Source: Buchnera aphidicola (Pseudoregma panicola) (GTDB lineage Bacteria; Pseudomonadota; Gammaproteobacteria; Enterobacterales; Enterobacteriaceae). From it: DNA of 64,000 nt. The notes under the pieces are model-generated. The model saw nothing but the letters and a program-made list of their open reading frames with translations, had not been told where the DNA came from and did no database searches. How positions within the stretch are numbered: the first letter of the stretch is position 1; each line of letters starts with the position of its first letter. Below are positions 31,148-40,253 of the stretch, piece by piece. The stretch spans positions 348,899 to 412,898 of the forward strand of contig NZ_CP135000.1 of the NCBI RefSeq assembly GCF_039376655.1, read 5' to 3'. The position numbers were made by a program, and so were the translations under genes.

Positions 31148-32542
31148 ATGGAAAAAAATAAAAAAATATTTGAAAAATTATATAAAAATAGAAAAAATAA
31201 TAAAAAAATACCACCTCATTCTATAGAAGCAGAACAATCTATATTAGGTGGATTAATGTTAGATAATAATAAATGGGATACAGTATCAGAAATAATAGTA
31301 GAAAAAGATTTTTTTATAATTCAGCATAGAATAATTTTTAATGAAATGAAAAATTTATTAGATTTAGAACATCCAATTGATTTAATAACTTTATCAGAAT
31401 CTTTAGAACAAAAAAAAAAACTAGAAATGGTAGGAAGATTTTCTTATCTTGCAGAACTATCTAAAAATACCCCAAGTACAGCAAATATAAAAGCATATTC
31501 TAACATAGTTAAAGAAAGAGCAATAATAAGAGAAATAATATTAGCAGCTAATAAAATGATATCAGCAGGATATAATACAGAAGGAAGAAATAGTGAAGAT
31601 TTATTAGATTATGCTGAATCTATAGTATTTAAAATCTCTGAAAGTAGAACAAGAAAAAAATCAGGACCTAAAAATATAGTTCAAATATTAGATTCTACTA
31701 TATCTAATATAGAAAATTTAATGAAATCTCCAATTGAAGATATAACTGGCATAAATACTGGATATCAAGATTTAAATAAAAAAACATCAGGATTACAAAA
31801 ATCAGAATTAATAATAATAGCAGCTAGACCTTCAATGGGCAAAACTACATTTGCTATGAACATTTGTGAAAATGTAGCTATGATATATGAAAAACCAGTT
31901 TTAATATTTAGCTTAGAAATGCCTGTAGAACAAATAATGATAAGAATACTATCATCATTATCCAGAGTTAACCAGTCTAAAATAAGAACCGGAAAATTAA
32001 ATGATGAAGATTGGTCAAGAATATCTAGTACAATAAATATTTTATTAAAAAAAAAAAATATATATATAGATGATTCTTCTTCATTAACTACAACAGAAAT
32101 AAGATCTAGATCTAGAAAAATATATAGAGAAAATAAAGGAATTAGTCTTATTATGATAGATTATTTACAATTAATGAAAATACCTTCTATAAAAGAGAAT
32201 CGAACATTAGAAATAGCGGAAATTTCTAGAACATTGAAATCATTAGCAAAAGAATTAGAAGTTCCAATAATAGCTTTATCTCAACTAAATAGATCACTAG
32301 AACAAAGAGCAGACAAAAGACCTTTAAATTCAGATTTAAGAGAATCAGGTTCTTTAGAACAAGATGCAGATTTAATAATGTTTATATATAGAGATGAAGT
32401 ATATTATGAAAATAGTGATTTTAAAGGAATAGCTGAAATAATAATAGGAAAGCAAAGAAATGGTCCTATAGGAACTATTAGGTTAACATTCAATGGTCAT
32501 TGGTCTAGATTTGATAATTATTCTGGAATAAAATATAAATAA
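31148..32542 (+). CDS. dnaB: Replicative DNA helicase
   Basis: 464 residues (E. coli 471). N-terminal primase-interaction domain (PPHSIEAEQSILGGLMLDN near 20) and RecA-type motor with Walker A ARPSMGKTTFAMN near 228, Walker B LIMIDYLQLM near 338, LSQLNRSLEQRADKRP near 377 and SLEQDADLIMFIYRDE near 410. Hexameric 5'-3' helicase of the replication fork. Well conserved. 64 nt after dusA. Confidence 0.98.
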   Translation: MEKNKKIFEKLYKNRKNNKKIPPHSIEAEQSILGGLMLDNNKWDTVSEIIVEKDFFIIQHRIIFNEMKNLLDLEHPIDLITLSESLEQKKKLEMVGRFSYLAELSKNTPSTANIKAYSNIVKERAIIREIILAANKMISAGYNTEGRNSEDLLDYAESIVFKISESRTRKKSGPKNIVQILDSTISNIENLMKSPIEDITGINTGYQDLNKKTSGLQKSELIIIAARPSMGKTTFAMNICENVAMIYEKPVLIFSLEMPVEQIMIRILSSLSRVNQSKIRTGKLNDEDWSRISSTINILLKKKNIYIDDSSSLTTTEIRSRSRKIYRENKGISLIMIDYLQLMKIPSIKENRTLEIAEISRTLKSLAKELEVPIIALSQLNRSLEQRADKRPLNSDLRESGSLEQDADLIMFIYRDEVYYENSDFKGIAEIIIGKQRNGPIGTIRLTFNGHWSRFDNYSGIKYK

Positions 32543-32654
32543 AAATATTAATTATATTAAAAATGTTTAAACTAATAATTTAATTTTTTAAAAATATTAT
32601 TATAATGAAAAATATACATAATTTTAAAAAATAAAAAATATTATGAGATAAATT

Positions 32655-33638
32655 ATGAAAATAAAAATAGGAGTAGTAATGGATCCTATAAACAATATAA
32701 ATATAAAAAAAGATTCTACTTTTTCAATATTACTCGAATCACAAAAAAGAAATTATATTATATATTATATGGAAATAAAAGACTTATATATATATTCAAA
32801 TAAAGCATATTCTAAAACAAAAATTATAAATGTAAAAAAAAATAAAAAAAAATGGTTTAAAATAATTAAAAAAAAAACTATCTTATTGTCTAAATTAGAT
32901 ATCATACTTATGAGAAAAGATCCTCCAGTAAATATGGAATTTATTTATTCAACATACATTTTAGAAAAAGCAGAGCAAAACGGAGCAATAGTAGTTAACA
33001 AACCAAGCAGCTTAAGAAATTTTAATGAAAAAATTTTTAGTATAGAATTTAAAAAATTTATTCCAAAAACATTAATAACTTCAAAAAAAAATACAATAAA
33101 AAAATTTATAAAAAAAAATAAAGATATTATTATAAAACCACTAAATGGAATGGGTGGACATTCAATATTTAGAGTAAAAGAAAAAGACAAAAATTTTTCT
33201 GTAATAGTTGAAACTATGACACAAAAAGAAACTAAATATTGCATATCACAAAAATATATAAAAGAAATATTAAATGGAGATAAAAGAATAATAATAATAA
33301 ATGGAATTCCAATAAAATGGTGTGTTCATAGAATTCCAAAAAAAGGAGAAAATAGAGGAAACATAGCTGCAGGTGGAAAAATTAAATTAAAAAAAATAAA
33401 TAAAGAAGATCTTAAAATATCTAAAATAGTTGGTAAATTTTTAATAAAAAAGGGTATAATATTAGCAGGAATAGATATAATAGGGAATAAATTAACAGAA
33501 ATAAATATTACAAGTCCTACATGTATTAGAGAAATAGAAGATTTTTATAAAATTTCTATTTCAAAAATATTATTAAACTGTTTAGAAAAAAAAGTATTAA
33601 AAAAAAATATAAAAAATATAAATAGGTATAAAAAATGA
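32655..33638 (+). CDS. gshB: Glutathione synthetase
   Basis: 327 residues (E. coli 316). ATP-grasp enzyme joining gamma-Glu-Cys and Gly. N-terminus KIGVVMDPINNINIKKDSTF is the gshB signature; LMRKDPPVNMEF near 88; ATP-binding PLNGMGGHSIFRV near 165; RGNIAAGGK near 234; C-terminal INITSPTCIREIE near 283. A small insertion near residues 55-75 is Lys-rich. Its TGA overlaps the yqgE ATG, giving a gshB-yqgE-ruvX-hemW operon. Confidence 0.95.
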   Translation: MKIKIGVVMDPINNINIKKDSTFSILLESQKRNYIIYYMEIKDLYIYSNKAYSKTKIINVKKNKKKWFKIIKKKTILLSKLDIILMRKDPPVNMEFIYSTYILEKAEQNGAIVVNKPSSLRNFNEKIFSIEFKKFIPKTLITSKKNTIKKFIKKNKDIIIKPLNGMGGHSIFRVKEKDKNFSVIVETMTQKETKYCISQKYIKEILNGDKRIIIINGIPIKWCVHRIPKKGENRGNIAAGGKIKLKKINKEDLKISKIVGKFLIKKGIILAGIDIIGNKLTEINITSPTCIREIEDFYKISISKILLNCLEKKVLKKNIKNINRYKK

Positions 33639-34201
33639 AACCAGTATTACAAAACCATTTTTTAATAGCTATGCCAGGTATAGAAGATCCATTTTTTAAA
33701 AAATCAGTTATATACATATGTAAACATGATTCTAATGGAACTATGGGAATAATAATAAATAAACCTATAGAAAATTTAAAAATAAAAGATATATTAATAA
33801 AATTAAAAATAAAAGATATAAAAAAAGCAAATAAAGAAATAAATAAACCTGTTATTTTAGGAGGTCCTCAATATGGAGACAGAGGATTTATATTACATTC
33901 TTCTAAAAAAAAATTTTCATCAAGTATAAAAGTTTCTAAAGAAACTTTAATAACTACTTCTAAAGATATACTTGAGTCTATAGAAAAACTAGAAAATCCT
34001 AAAAATATACTAGTAGCACTAGGATATTGTTCATGGAAAAAAAATCAATTAGAAAATGAATTATTAGAAAATTCATGGCTTACAGCTCCAGCAAATAGTT
34101 ATGTTTTGTTCAAAGTTCCTATGAAAAAAAAATGGGATGAAGCAGCAAAAATACTAGGAGCTGATATAAAAAAAATTGCAATAAATTTTGGGCATGCATA
34201 A
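33635..34201 (+). CDS. yqgE: YqgE/AlgH family protein
   Basis: 188 residues (E. coli 187). LQNHFLIAMPGIEDPFFKKSVIYIC at the start, GTMGIIINKPIENL near 36, VILGGPQYGDRGFILHS near 74, and VALGYCSWKKNQLENELLENSWL near 130 are family signatures. The biochemical role is unknown; the family is a frequent neighbour of ruvX. ATGA overlap with gshB and 3 nt to ruvX argue for cotranslation. Confidence 0.95.
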   Translation: MKPVLQNHFLIAMPGIEDPFFKKSVIYICKHDSNGTMGIIINKPIENLKIKDILIKLKIKDIKKANKEINKPVILGGPQYGDRGFILHSSKKKFSSSIKVSKETLITTSKDILESIEKLENPKNILVALGYCSWKKNQLENELLENSWLTAPANSYVLFKVPMKKKWDEAAKILGADIKKIAINFGHA

Positions 34202-34204
34202 AAA

Positions 34205-34624
34205 ATGAACTATATATCCTTCGATTATGGAACAAAAAATATAGGTGTAGCTGTAGGACAAAAAATAACTAATACAGGAAATATATTAAATTCTATAAAA
34301 ATAAAAAATAAAAATATATATTGGAAAGAAATAGAAAAAATAATAAAATTGTGGAATCCAAAATCTATAATAGTTGGTCTTCCATTAAACATGGATGGCA
34401 CAGAACAAAAATTTACAAAAAAAACAAAAATTTTTGCTTTTAAAATTAGTAAAAAATTTAATATAAGAGTTCATATGCATGACGAAAGATTAAGCACTAT
34501 AGAAGCTAAAAGAATTTTGTTTAAAAAAGGATTTAATAATTTAACTAAAAATAAAATAAATTCTACATCAGCATTAATAATACTAGAAAGTTGGTTTTTA
34601 AAAGTATTTTATAAAAAAAAATAA
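34205..34624 (+). CDS. ruvX: Putative pre-16S rRNA nuclease (YqgF/RuvX)
   Basis: 139 residues (E. coli 138), an RNase H-fold protein linked in E. coli to 16S 5'-end maturation. Catalytic acids are visible: Asp in SFDYGTKNIGVAVGQ near residue 7, and HDERLSTIEAKRIL near 95; IVGLPLNMDGTEQ near 57. Why the 16S-processing link is kept when 16S is separated from 23S is worth noting. Between yqgE and hemW. Confidence 0.94.
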   Translation: MNYISFDYGTKNIGVAVGQKITNTGNILNSIKIKNKNIYWKEIEKIIKLWNPKSIIVGLPLNMDGTEQKFTKKTKIFAFKISKKFNIRVHMHDERLSTIEAKRILFKKGFNNLTKNKINSTSALIILESWFLKVFYKKK

Positions 34625-34631
34625 TATAAAT

Positions 34632-35771
34632 ATGAAAAAAAAAATATATTTAAGTTTATATATACATATACCATGGTGTATAAGAAGATGTCCTTATTGC
34701 AATTTTAATATTTCAATTTTTAACGTAAAAAAAAAAAAAAAGTATATTAAAAAATATATAAAAAATATGTGCAAAGATCTTAAAAAAGATACTAAACTAA
34801 TTAGAAAAAGAAAAATAAATACTATATTTATAGGAGGAGGAACTCCTACAATATTAACACATAAAGAAATATATATAATATTAAAGAAAATAAAACAAAT
34901 AGTAAAGTTTTCTAAAAATATTGAAATAACTATTGAAATGGATCCTAAAACTGTAAAAAACAAAAATATAGTATTTTATGAAAAAATAGGAATAAATAGA
35001 ATATCTATAGGAATACAAACTTTTAATAATAAAAAACTAAAATTATTAAAAAGAATGTATAAATGTAAAGAAGCTATAAAAATAGTAAAAAAATGTAAAA
35101 AAAATAAAAATACTAAAATAAATTTAGATATTATTCATAGTTTACCTAATCAATCATTATACGAAGCTCTAGTTGATATAAAAATTGCTTGTAAATTAAA
35201 TCCAAATCATATTTCTTGGTATAAATTAGAAATAGAAAAAAATACTATTTTTTATAAAAGAAAAATAAAAAATACTGTAGAAAAAATTTATTTTAAAATA
35301 TTAAAATATGGAAAAATTATATTAGAGAATAATGGATATAAACAATATGAAATATCTTCTTATTCAAAAAAAAATAACAAATCTAAACATAATTTGAACT
35401 ATTGGAATTTTGGAGATTACATAGGAATAGGATGTGGCGCTCATGGGAAAATAACTATGAAAAATGGAAAAATAATAAGAACAATTAAAGAAAAAAATAT
35501 AAAAAAATATAATTCAAAAAAGTATTTATATAAAATAATAGTTGTAAATGAAAAAGAAAAAATTTTAGAATTTTTTATGAACAAATTTAGATTATATAAA
35601 AAATTTTCAATAAAAGATTTTTATAAATATACAAAAATAAAAATAAATAAAATTTATAAAAAAATTTATAAAGCAGAAAAACAAGGTTATATAAAAATAA
35701 TAAAAAAAAAAATAGAAACTACAAAAAAGGGAAAAAATTTTTTAGAAAATTTATTAGAAATATTTGTATAA
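34632..35771 (+). CDS. hemW: Radical-SAM protein HemW (coproporphyrinogen oxidase-like)
   Basis: 379 residues (E. coli 378). The radical-SAM cluster motif is CIRRCPYC near residue 16 (C-x3-C-x2-C), preceded by YIHIPWC; FIGGGTPTIL near 67 and RISIGIQTFNNKKLKLLKR near 120 follow. HemW is reported as a heme chaperone, not a true HemN. An uninterrupted run of 15 A (about 34727-34741) is read in frame just after the cluster motif. Its stop lies one base from the trmB stop on the other strand. Confidence 0.93.
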   Translation: MKKKIYLSLYIHIPWCIRRCPYCNFNISIFNVKKKKKYIKKYIKNMCKDLKKDTKLIRKRKINTIFIGGGTPTILTHKEIYIILKKIKQIVKFSKNIEITIEMDPKTVKNKNIVFYEKIGINRISIGIQTFNNKKLKLLKRMYKCKEAIKIVKKCKKNKNTKINLDIIHSLPNQSLYEALVDIKIACKLNPNHISWYKLEIEKNTIFYKRKIKNTVEKIYFKILKYGKIILENNGYKQYEISSYSKKNNKSKHNLNYWNFGDYIGIGCGAHGKITMKNGKIIRTIKEKNIKKYNSKKYLYKIIVVNEKEKILEFFMNKFRLYKKFSIKDFYKYTKIKINKIYKKIYKAEKQGYIKIIKKKIETTKKGKNFLENLLEIFV

Positions 35772-35772
35772 T

Positions 35773-36510
35773 TTAAATTTTTTTATATATTATATTATAT
35801 ATGTTTTTTTTTTTATTTTTAGCTATATTTTCATATTTAGTATTTATATTAAATTTAACATTTGAATTTTTATGTTTATTTTCAATAAAAAAAAATTTTT
35901 TAAAACAATTAAAAATTTTTATATTTTTTAAAATATATTTATAATATAATTTACAATCTGTCATTATATGTAATATACCATTTTTTATCAATTTTAATCT
36001 TACTAAAGACAAAAACATTAAATTTATTAATCTTCTTTTATTATGTTTTTTTTTTTTCCAAGGATCAGGAAAAAATATTTGAATTTTAAATATAGAATTA
36101 TTTAATAACATATACTTTAAAACTTTTAATGCATCAAAATAAATTATTTTTAAATTTTTTATATTATGTTTTTCGCATTTTTTAATACAATATAAAATTC
36201 CATTTATATATACTTCAACTCCTAAAAAATTTGCTTTAGAATTTTTCACAACATCAAAAAATAATTTTCTTCCATTTCCAAATCCTATATCTAAAATTAT
36301 AGGATATGAACAATTTTCAAATATATATTTTTTTTTTATATAAGAAAATTCTATACAAAATTTTTTCCAAAAATTTCTTATAATTGAAATATTAAAACTA
36401 CTTAATTTTTTTCTCCTAATAACAAAACTTTGTATTTCTTTTAAATATATTTCTTTTTTTAAAATTTTTATTTTTTTTAAATTATTTTTTATTTTCATAT
36501 TCTTTGTCAA
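35773..36510 (-). CDS. trmB: tRNA (guanine-N7-)-methyltransferase
   Basis: 245 residues (E. coli 239). Methylates G46 in the tRNA variable loop. SAM-binding LDIGFGNGRKLF near residue 73, FLGVEVYINGI near 95, and the characteristic FFPDPWKKKKHNKRRL near 144. The N-terminal 45 residues carry QSFVIRRKKLS, like E. coli RSFVRRQGRLT. Ends one base from hemW without a terminator, so the two transcripts must overlap. Confidence 0.93.
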   Translation of the reverse strand: MTKNMKIKNNLKKIKILKKEIYLKEIQSFVIRRKKLSSFNISIIRNFWKKFCIEFSYIKKKYIFENCSYPIILDIGFGNGRKLFFDVVKNSKANFLGVEVYINGILYCIKKCEKHNIKNLKIIYFDALKVLKYMLLNNSIFKIQIFFPDPWKKKKHNKRRLINLMFLSLVRLKLIKNGILHIMTDCKLYYKYILKNIKIFNCFKKFFFIENKHKNSNVKFNINTKYENIAKNKKKNIYNIIYKKI

Positions 36511-36628
36511 AGAAAAATCAATTAAAATTTTTATAATTTTATTATAAAAAAATATTTAAAATATTTATACTATATATTATAATATAAATAATTAAATTAT
36601 ATAAAATATATAAATATTTAAAATATAT

Positions 36629-36865
36629 ATGAACAAAATTATAAAATGTCATTTTTTTAAAAAAAAATTAAAAAAACAAAAAAAACAAGAATACCCTGGC
36701 AAAATAGGAAAAAAAATATATAATAAAATATCAGAAAAAGCATGGAAAAAATGGAAACTAGAAGAAATAAAGTTAATAAATGAAAATAAATTAAATATGA
36801 TATATGAAGATGACATAAAAAAATTAGAAAATTATATGATAAAATTTTTATTTAAAAATAATTAA
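36629..36865 (+). CDS. yggX: Iron-trafficking/oxidative protection protein YggX
   Basis: 78 residues (E. coli 91; the last 13 are missing). Cys7 in IIKCHFFKKKL is kept, followed by EYPGKIGKKIYNKISEKAWKKW near 22 and LINENKLNM near 50, all clear YggX signatures. Thought to protect Fe-S proteins and limit labile iron. The stop codon overlaps the sbcB stop region by 4 nt on the opposite strand. In E. coli it follows mutY, absent here. Confidence 0.93.
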   Translation: MNKIIKCHFFKKKLKKQKKQEYPGKIGKKIYNKISEKAWKKWKLEEIKLINENKLNMIYEDDIKKLENYMIKFLFKNN

Positions 36866-38295
36866 TATCTTTTTATAATATTTACTACATATTTTATATA
36901 TAAAAATATATTTTTTATTAAAGAAATTTTTGTATTATCAAAATAATTTTTTTTTATTTTTTTTTTTAAATTTTTTATATATTTATTTAAAAATTTATAA
37001 TTTATAATTTCAAAACAATGTTTTTTCCATTTTTTTTTTTCTGAAGAATTTAAAATTTCAATAAAATTTCTTGCTTTAAATCTAAAAAATAATTCATTCA
37101 TTCTATAATCATAAAATAAAAATTTTTTTTTTAATACTTTTTTTATATCTAATTTATGAATATTTTTCATAATATTTCTATCATTATAATTAAAAAAATT
37201 TTCATATATTTTCATGTCTACATCAAGATTTTTTATTTCATTTTTTTTATCTTTCTCTAAAAAAAAATTTTTTAATAATAAAAAAAAATTCCATTTACGT
37301 TTTATATACAATATTTTATTAATTTTATTTTCTAAATTAAATTTAATTCTTTTAAAATCTTCTTTTCTTAATACAGATAATGGAGCAATTACTGGAGATT
37401 TATTAATATAAATAAATAAAATTCCAAATAAAAATAATTTTTTAATTTTTAAATTTAAATATTTTTTTTTACAAATATAATATATAAAAAATTTTATATC
37501 TTTAGATAAATCAAACATAACAGCTATATTAGAATTTTTAGGATGAATAAATAAAAATAAAATAGTAGACAAATTAAAATTTTTTGTTTTAAAAAGACTA
37601 GAAGAAAAAAAAATTGGTTTCCAAATATTTTTATTTATTATTAATAAAACATTTTTTTTTAATCTCATTTTTAATATATAGTAAAACAATTTTTTATTTT
37701 TTTTTTTTAAAAATTTAGCAACAGAAATAGTAGCACGAACATCATAAACTGCATCATGAGCTTTTTTATGAAAAATATTATTTTCTCTTGTAAAATCTAT
37801 TAATTTAAAACTAACACATTTTTTTTTATTTCTTTGTGGCCATTTTATATTTTCAGGTCTAAAAGAATAATAAGCTCTTAACATTATTAAAATATCCAAT
37901 CTAGAACTATTATTCTTCCAATGCCAACTATATGGATCAAAAAAATTTCTGTAAAACATATTTCTAGTAAATTCATCATCAAAATTAAAATTATTATATC
38001 CTACAATACACGTATTTTTTTTAGAAAAAATTTTATTTATTTTTTTTGCAAAAAAATATTCATTAAAATATTTTTTTTTAAATAAATCTAAAGGTGATAT
38101 TTTAGTTATAAAAATAGATTCTATGTTAGGTAAATAATCTACAGAAGGAATACAGAAAAAACAAATATCAGGACTAATAATGTTTAAATTAAAATCTGTT
38201 ATAACACAAGAAAATTGAAATGGTTTATCTAAATATGAATTAATTCCAAAAGTTTCATAATCATAAAAAATAAAATAAAAATTTTTTAATAACAT
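36862..38295 (-). CDS. sbcB: Exodeoxyribonuclease I
   Basis: 477 residues (E. coli 475). A DEDDh 3'-5' single-strand exonuclease: FYDYETFGINSYLDKPFQFSCV near residue 10 (first acids), GYNNFNFDDEFTRNMFYRNFFDPY near 100, and KKAHDAVYDVRATI near 177 (His and final Asp). The C-terminal half (SH3-like and helical domains) has drifted greatly but keeps its length. Could also be called exoX-like, but length and motifs favour sbcB. Confidence 0.92.
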   Translation of the reverse strand: MLLKNFYFIFYDYETFGINSYLDKPFQFSCVITDFNLNIISPDICFFCIPSVDYLPNIESIFITKISPLDLFKKKYFNEYFFAKKINKIFSKKNTCIVGYNNFNFDDEFTRNMFYRNFFDPYSWHWKNNSSRLDILIMLRAYYSFRPENIKWPQRNKKKCVSFKLIDFTRENNIFHKKAHDAVYDVRATISVAKFLKKKNKKLFYYILKMRLKKNVLLIINKNIWKPIFFSSSLFKTKNFNLSTILFLFIHPKNSNIAVMFDLSKDIKFFIYYICKKKYLNLKIKKLFLFGILFIYINKSPVIAPLSVLRKEDFKRIKFNLENKINKILYIKRKWNFFLLLKNFFLEKDKKNEIKNLDVDMKIYENFFNYNDRNIMKNIHKLDIKKVLKKKFLFYDYRMNELFFRFKARNFIEILNSSEKKKWKKHCFEIINYKFLNKYIKNLKKKIKKNYFDNTKISLIKNIFLYIKYVVNIIKRY

Positions 38296-38325
38296 TTTTT
38301 AAAAAAATATAAAAAATAATTTTTT

Positions 38326-38398
38326 CTCCTCCGACTGGAGTCGAACCAGTGACATACGGATTAACAGTCCGCCGTTCTACCAACTGAACTACAGAGGA
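38326..38398 (-). tRNA. tRNA-Asn (GUU)
   Basis: Minus-strand cloverleaf: acceptor TCCTCTG pairs with CGGAGGA (one U-G wobble), anticodon GTT in CTGTTAATC, T-loop TTCGACT, discriminator G as in E. coli. Close to E. coli tRNA-Asn. CCA is not encoded. Confidence 0.97.
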
Positions 38399-38517
38399 AA
38401 TTATAATTATTATTATTAATTAATAAATTATTAATGTCAAATTATTTTAAAAAAAAAAAAAATATATATAGAAAAAAAAAATTATATATAATATAATTTA
38501 TAAATAATATATATGAT

Positions 38518-38590
38518 GGCCCTTTAGCTCAGTGGTTAGAGCACACGACTCATAATCGTTAGGTCGCTGGTTCAAATCCAGCAAGGGCCA
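38518..38590 (+). tRNA. tRNA-Ile2 (CAU, needs lysidine)
   Basis: Anticodon CAT in CTCATAATC. The body matches E. coli tRNA-Ile2 and not elongator or initiator Met: acceptor GGCCCTT/AAGGGCC, D-arm AGCTCAGTGGTTAGAGCA, and TCGCTGGTTCAAATCCAGC. C34 must be converted to lysidine by TilS to read AUA, the commonest isoleucine codon in so AT-rich a genome. Discriminator A; CCA not encoded. Confidence 0.93.
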
Positions 38591-38649
38591 AAAAAAATTT
38601 TTAAATAATTTTCAATAATTTTAAAAAATACAAATATTTTTTATATATA

Positions 38650-39381
38650 ATGACAAACAAAAAAAGATTATTTAATAGATCATTTTTAGAAATGAGACCT
38701 GTAATTTTTAAACAAAATTATACTTCTCATTCTGACGGATCAATATTAATAAAAATAGGAAATACATCAGTTCTATGCAATGCTTCTATACAAGAAAAAG
38801 TACCTTTCTTTATAAAAGGACAAAAAATAGGATGGATAAATGCAGAATATGGAATGATTCCTACTGCAACTCATAAAAGAAATATAAGAGAATCTATACA
38901 AGGCAAACAAAAAGGAAGAACAATAGAAATACAAAGATTTATTTCAAGATCTTTAAGAGCTTCTATAAATTTAAAAAAATTAGGAGAAAGAACAATTTTA
39001 TTAGATTGTGATGTATTAGAAGCAGATGGAGGAACAAGATCTGCATCTATAACAGGATCTTATATAGCAATGGCTATAGCATGCAAAAAATTAGTTAAAA
39101 AAAAAATATTAAAAAAAAATCCAATAAAAACTTTATTAGCATCAATATCTGTAGGAATAGTAGATAATGAATATATGTGCGATTTAGACTATAATGAAGA
39201 TTCAAGAGCATATTCAGATATTAATATAGTAATGGATTCAAATGAAAAAATAGTAGAAATACAAGGAACAGCAGAAACAAAAACTTTTAAAGAAAAAGAT
39301 CTATACAATCTTATATCAATAGCAAAAAAAAACATAAATTTTTTAATAAAAAAACAAAAAGATATAATAAAAAAAATTTAA
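38650..39381 (+). CDS. rph: Ribonuclease PH
   Basis: 243 residues (E. coli full-length form 238), a phosphorolytic exonuclease trimming tRNA 3' ends. RSFLEMRPVIFKQNYTSHSDGS near 10, GWINAEYGMIPTAT near 61, RNIRESIQGKQKGRTIEIQR near 77 (phosphate-binding Arg), DCDVLEADGGTRSASITG near 117. No frameshift of the kind known in E. coli K-12. Since tRNA genes here lack encoded CCA, 3' trimming is needed before CCA addition. Confidence 0.96.
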   Translation: MTNKKRLFNRSFLEMRPVIFKQNYTSHSDGSILIKIGNTSVLCNASIQEKVPFFIKGQKIGWINAEYGMIPTATHKRNIRESIQGKQKGRTIEIQRFISRSLRASINLKKLGERTILLDCDVLEADGGTRSASITGSYIAMAIACKKLVKKKILKKNPIKTLLASISVGIVDNEYMCDLDYNEDSRAYSDINIVMDSNEKIVEIQGTAETKTFKEKDLYNLISIAKKNINFLIKKQKDIIKKI

Positions 39382-39403
39382 TAATAAAATTTTATTAACA
39401 TTT

Positions 39404-39467
39404 TTCTTATATCTATAATAATTTTTTTTTTATTTTTAAAATTTTTGCATTAAAATAGATATAAGAA
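39404..39467. terminator. 13-bp inverted repeat between convergent rph and rplI
   Basis: TTCTTATATCTAT (39404-39416) and ATAGATATAAGAA (39455-39467) are perfect complements around a 38-nt loop that holds T- and A-runs. It lies between two convergent gene ends, so a bidirectional terminator is the simplest reading. The long loop is unusual for one. Confidence 0.4.
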
Positions 39468-39508
39468 TATAATAATTTATTATATATTTTTTATAATAAA
39501 TAAATACT

Positions 39509-39958
39509 TTATTTTGGTAAAATTTCTATATAAATATTAGATTTTATATTTTTATGTAATTTAAATAAAACATTATAAGTTCCTAATTTTTTTATAAAAT
39601 TATTTTCTATATAAACATTTTTTTTATTTACTATTATTCCAATTTTTTTTAAATTATGTACAATAATTTTAGAATTTACAGAACCGAACAATTTTCCGTC
39701 CTTACTAGATTTTGCAAAAATTCTTATTTTTTTTAAATTGTCCAGCTTGATCTTCATATCATGAAAAAATGAAATTTTATTTTCTATTATTTTTTGACTT
39801 AAAATTCTTTTTTCATTAAATTTTTTAATATTTTCTTTATTAGCTAATATAGCCTTTCTATTAGGAAATAAAAAATTTCTAGCATATCCAGGCTTAACAT
39901 CAACTATATTTCCTTTTTCTCCTAAATTTAATACTTTTTCTGATAATATTATTTTCAT
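39509..39958 (-). CDS. rplI: 50S ribosomal protein L9
   Basis: 149 residues, as in E. coli. N domain MKIILSEKVLNLGEKGNIVDVKPGYARNFLFPN is well kept (GYARNFL near 24); the central helix and the C domain (DGKLFGSVNS near 98) are Lys-rich. Binds 23S domain V at the L1 stalk base. Last gene of rpsF-rpsR-rplI. Confidence 0.96.
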   Translation of the reverse strand: MKIILSEKVLNLGEKGNIVDVKPGYARNFLFPNRKAILANKENIKKFNEKRILSQKIIENKISFFHDMKIKLDNLKKIRIFAKSSKDGKLFGSVNSKIIVHNLKKIGIIVNKKNVYIENNFIKKLGTYNVLFKLHKNIKSNIYIEILPK

Positions 39959-39995
39959 TTAATTTTTAATAAATTTCTAATTTTATATTATATTT

Positions 39996-40223
39996 TTATT
40001 TATGTTTATCAGTATAAGGTAATAAAGATAAATATCTAGCTTTTTTTATAGCTTTAGAAAGCTTTCTTTGATATTTTGATTTTGTTCCAGTAATCCTACT
40101 AGGAACTATTTTCCCATTTTCAGTAATATAATTTTTTAACAAATTTATATCTTTATAATCTATTTCTTTTATTCCTTCTGAAGTAAATCTACAAAATTTT
40201 CTTCTTCTAAAATATCTAACCAT
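39996..40223 (-). CDS. rpsR: 30S ribosomal protein S18
   Basis: 75 residues, as in E. coli. [25 protein letters not shown] at the start and [29 protein letters not shown] near 45, both diagnostic. Partner of S6 on the 30S platform. The priB gene that normally separates rpsF from rpsR is absent: only 30 nt lie between them. Confidence 0.97.
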   Translation of the reverse strand: MVRYFRRRKFCRFTSEGIKEIDYKDINLLKNYITENGKIVPSRITGTKSKYQRKLSKAIKKARYLSLLPYTDKHK

Positions 40224-40253
40224 ATTTTTATATCTCTTTAAAATATTAAAAAA

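Noticed and set aside
38518-38590. tRNA-Met reading of the CAU anticodon
   Set aside because: Acceptor, D-arm and T-arm follow E. coli tRNA-Ile2 and not either methionine tRNA.
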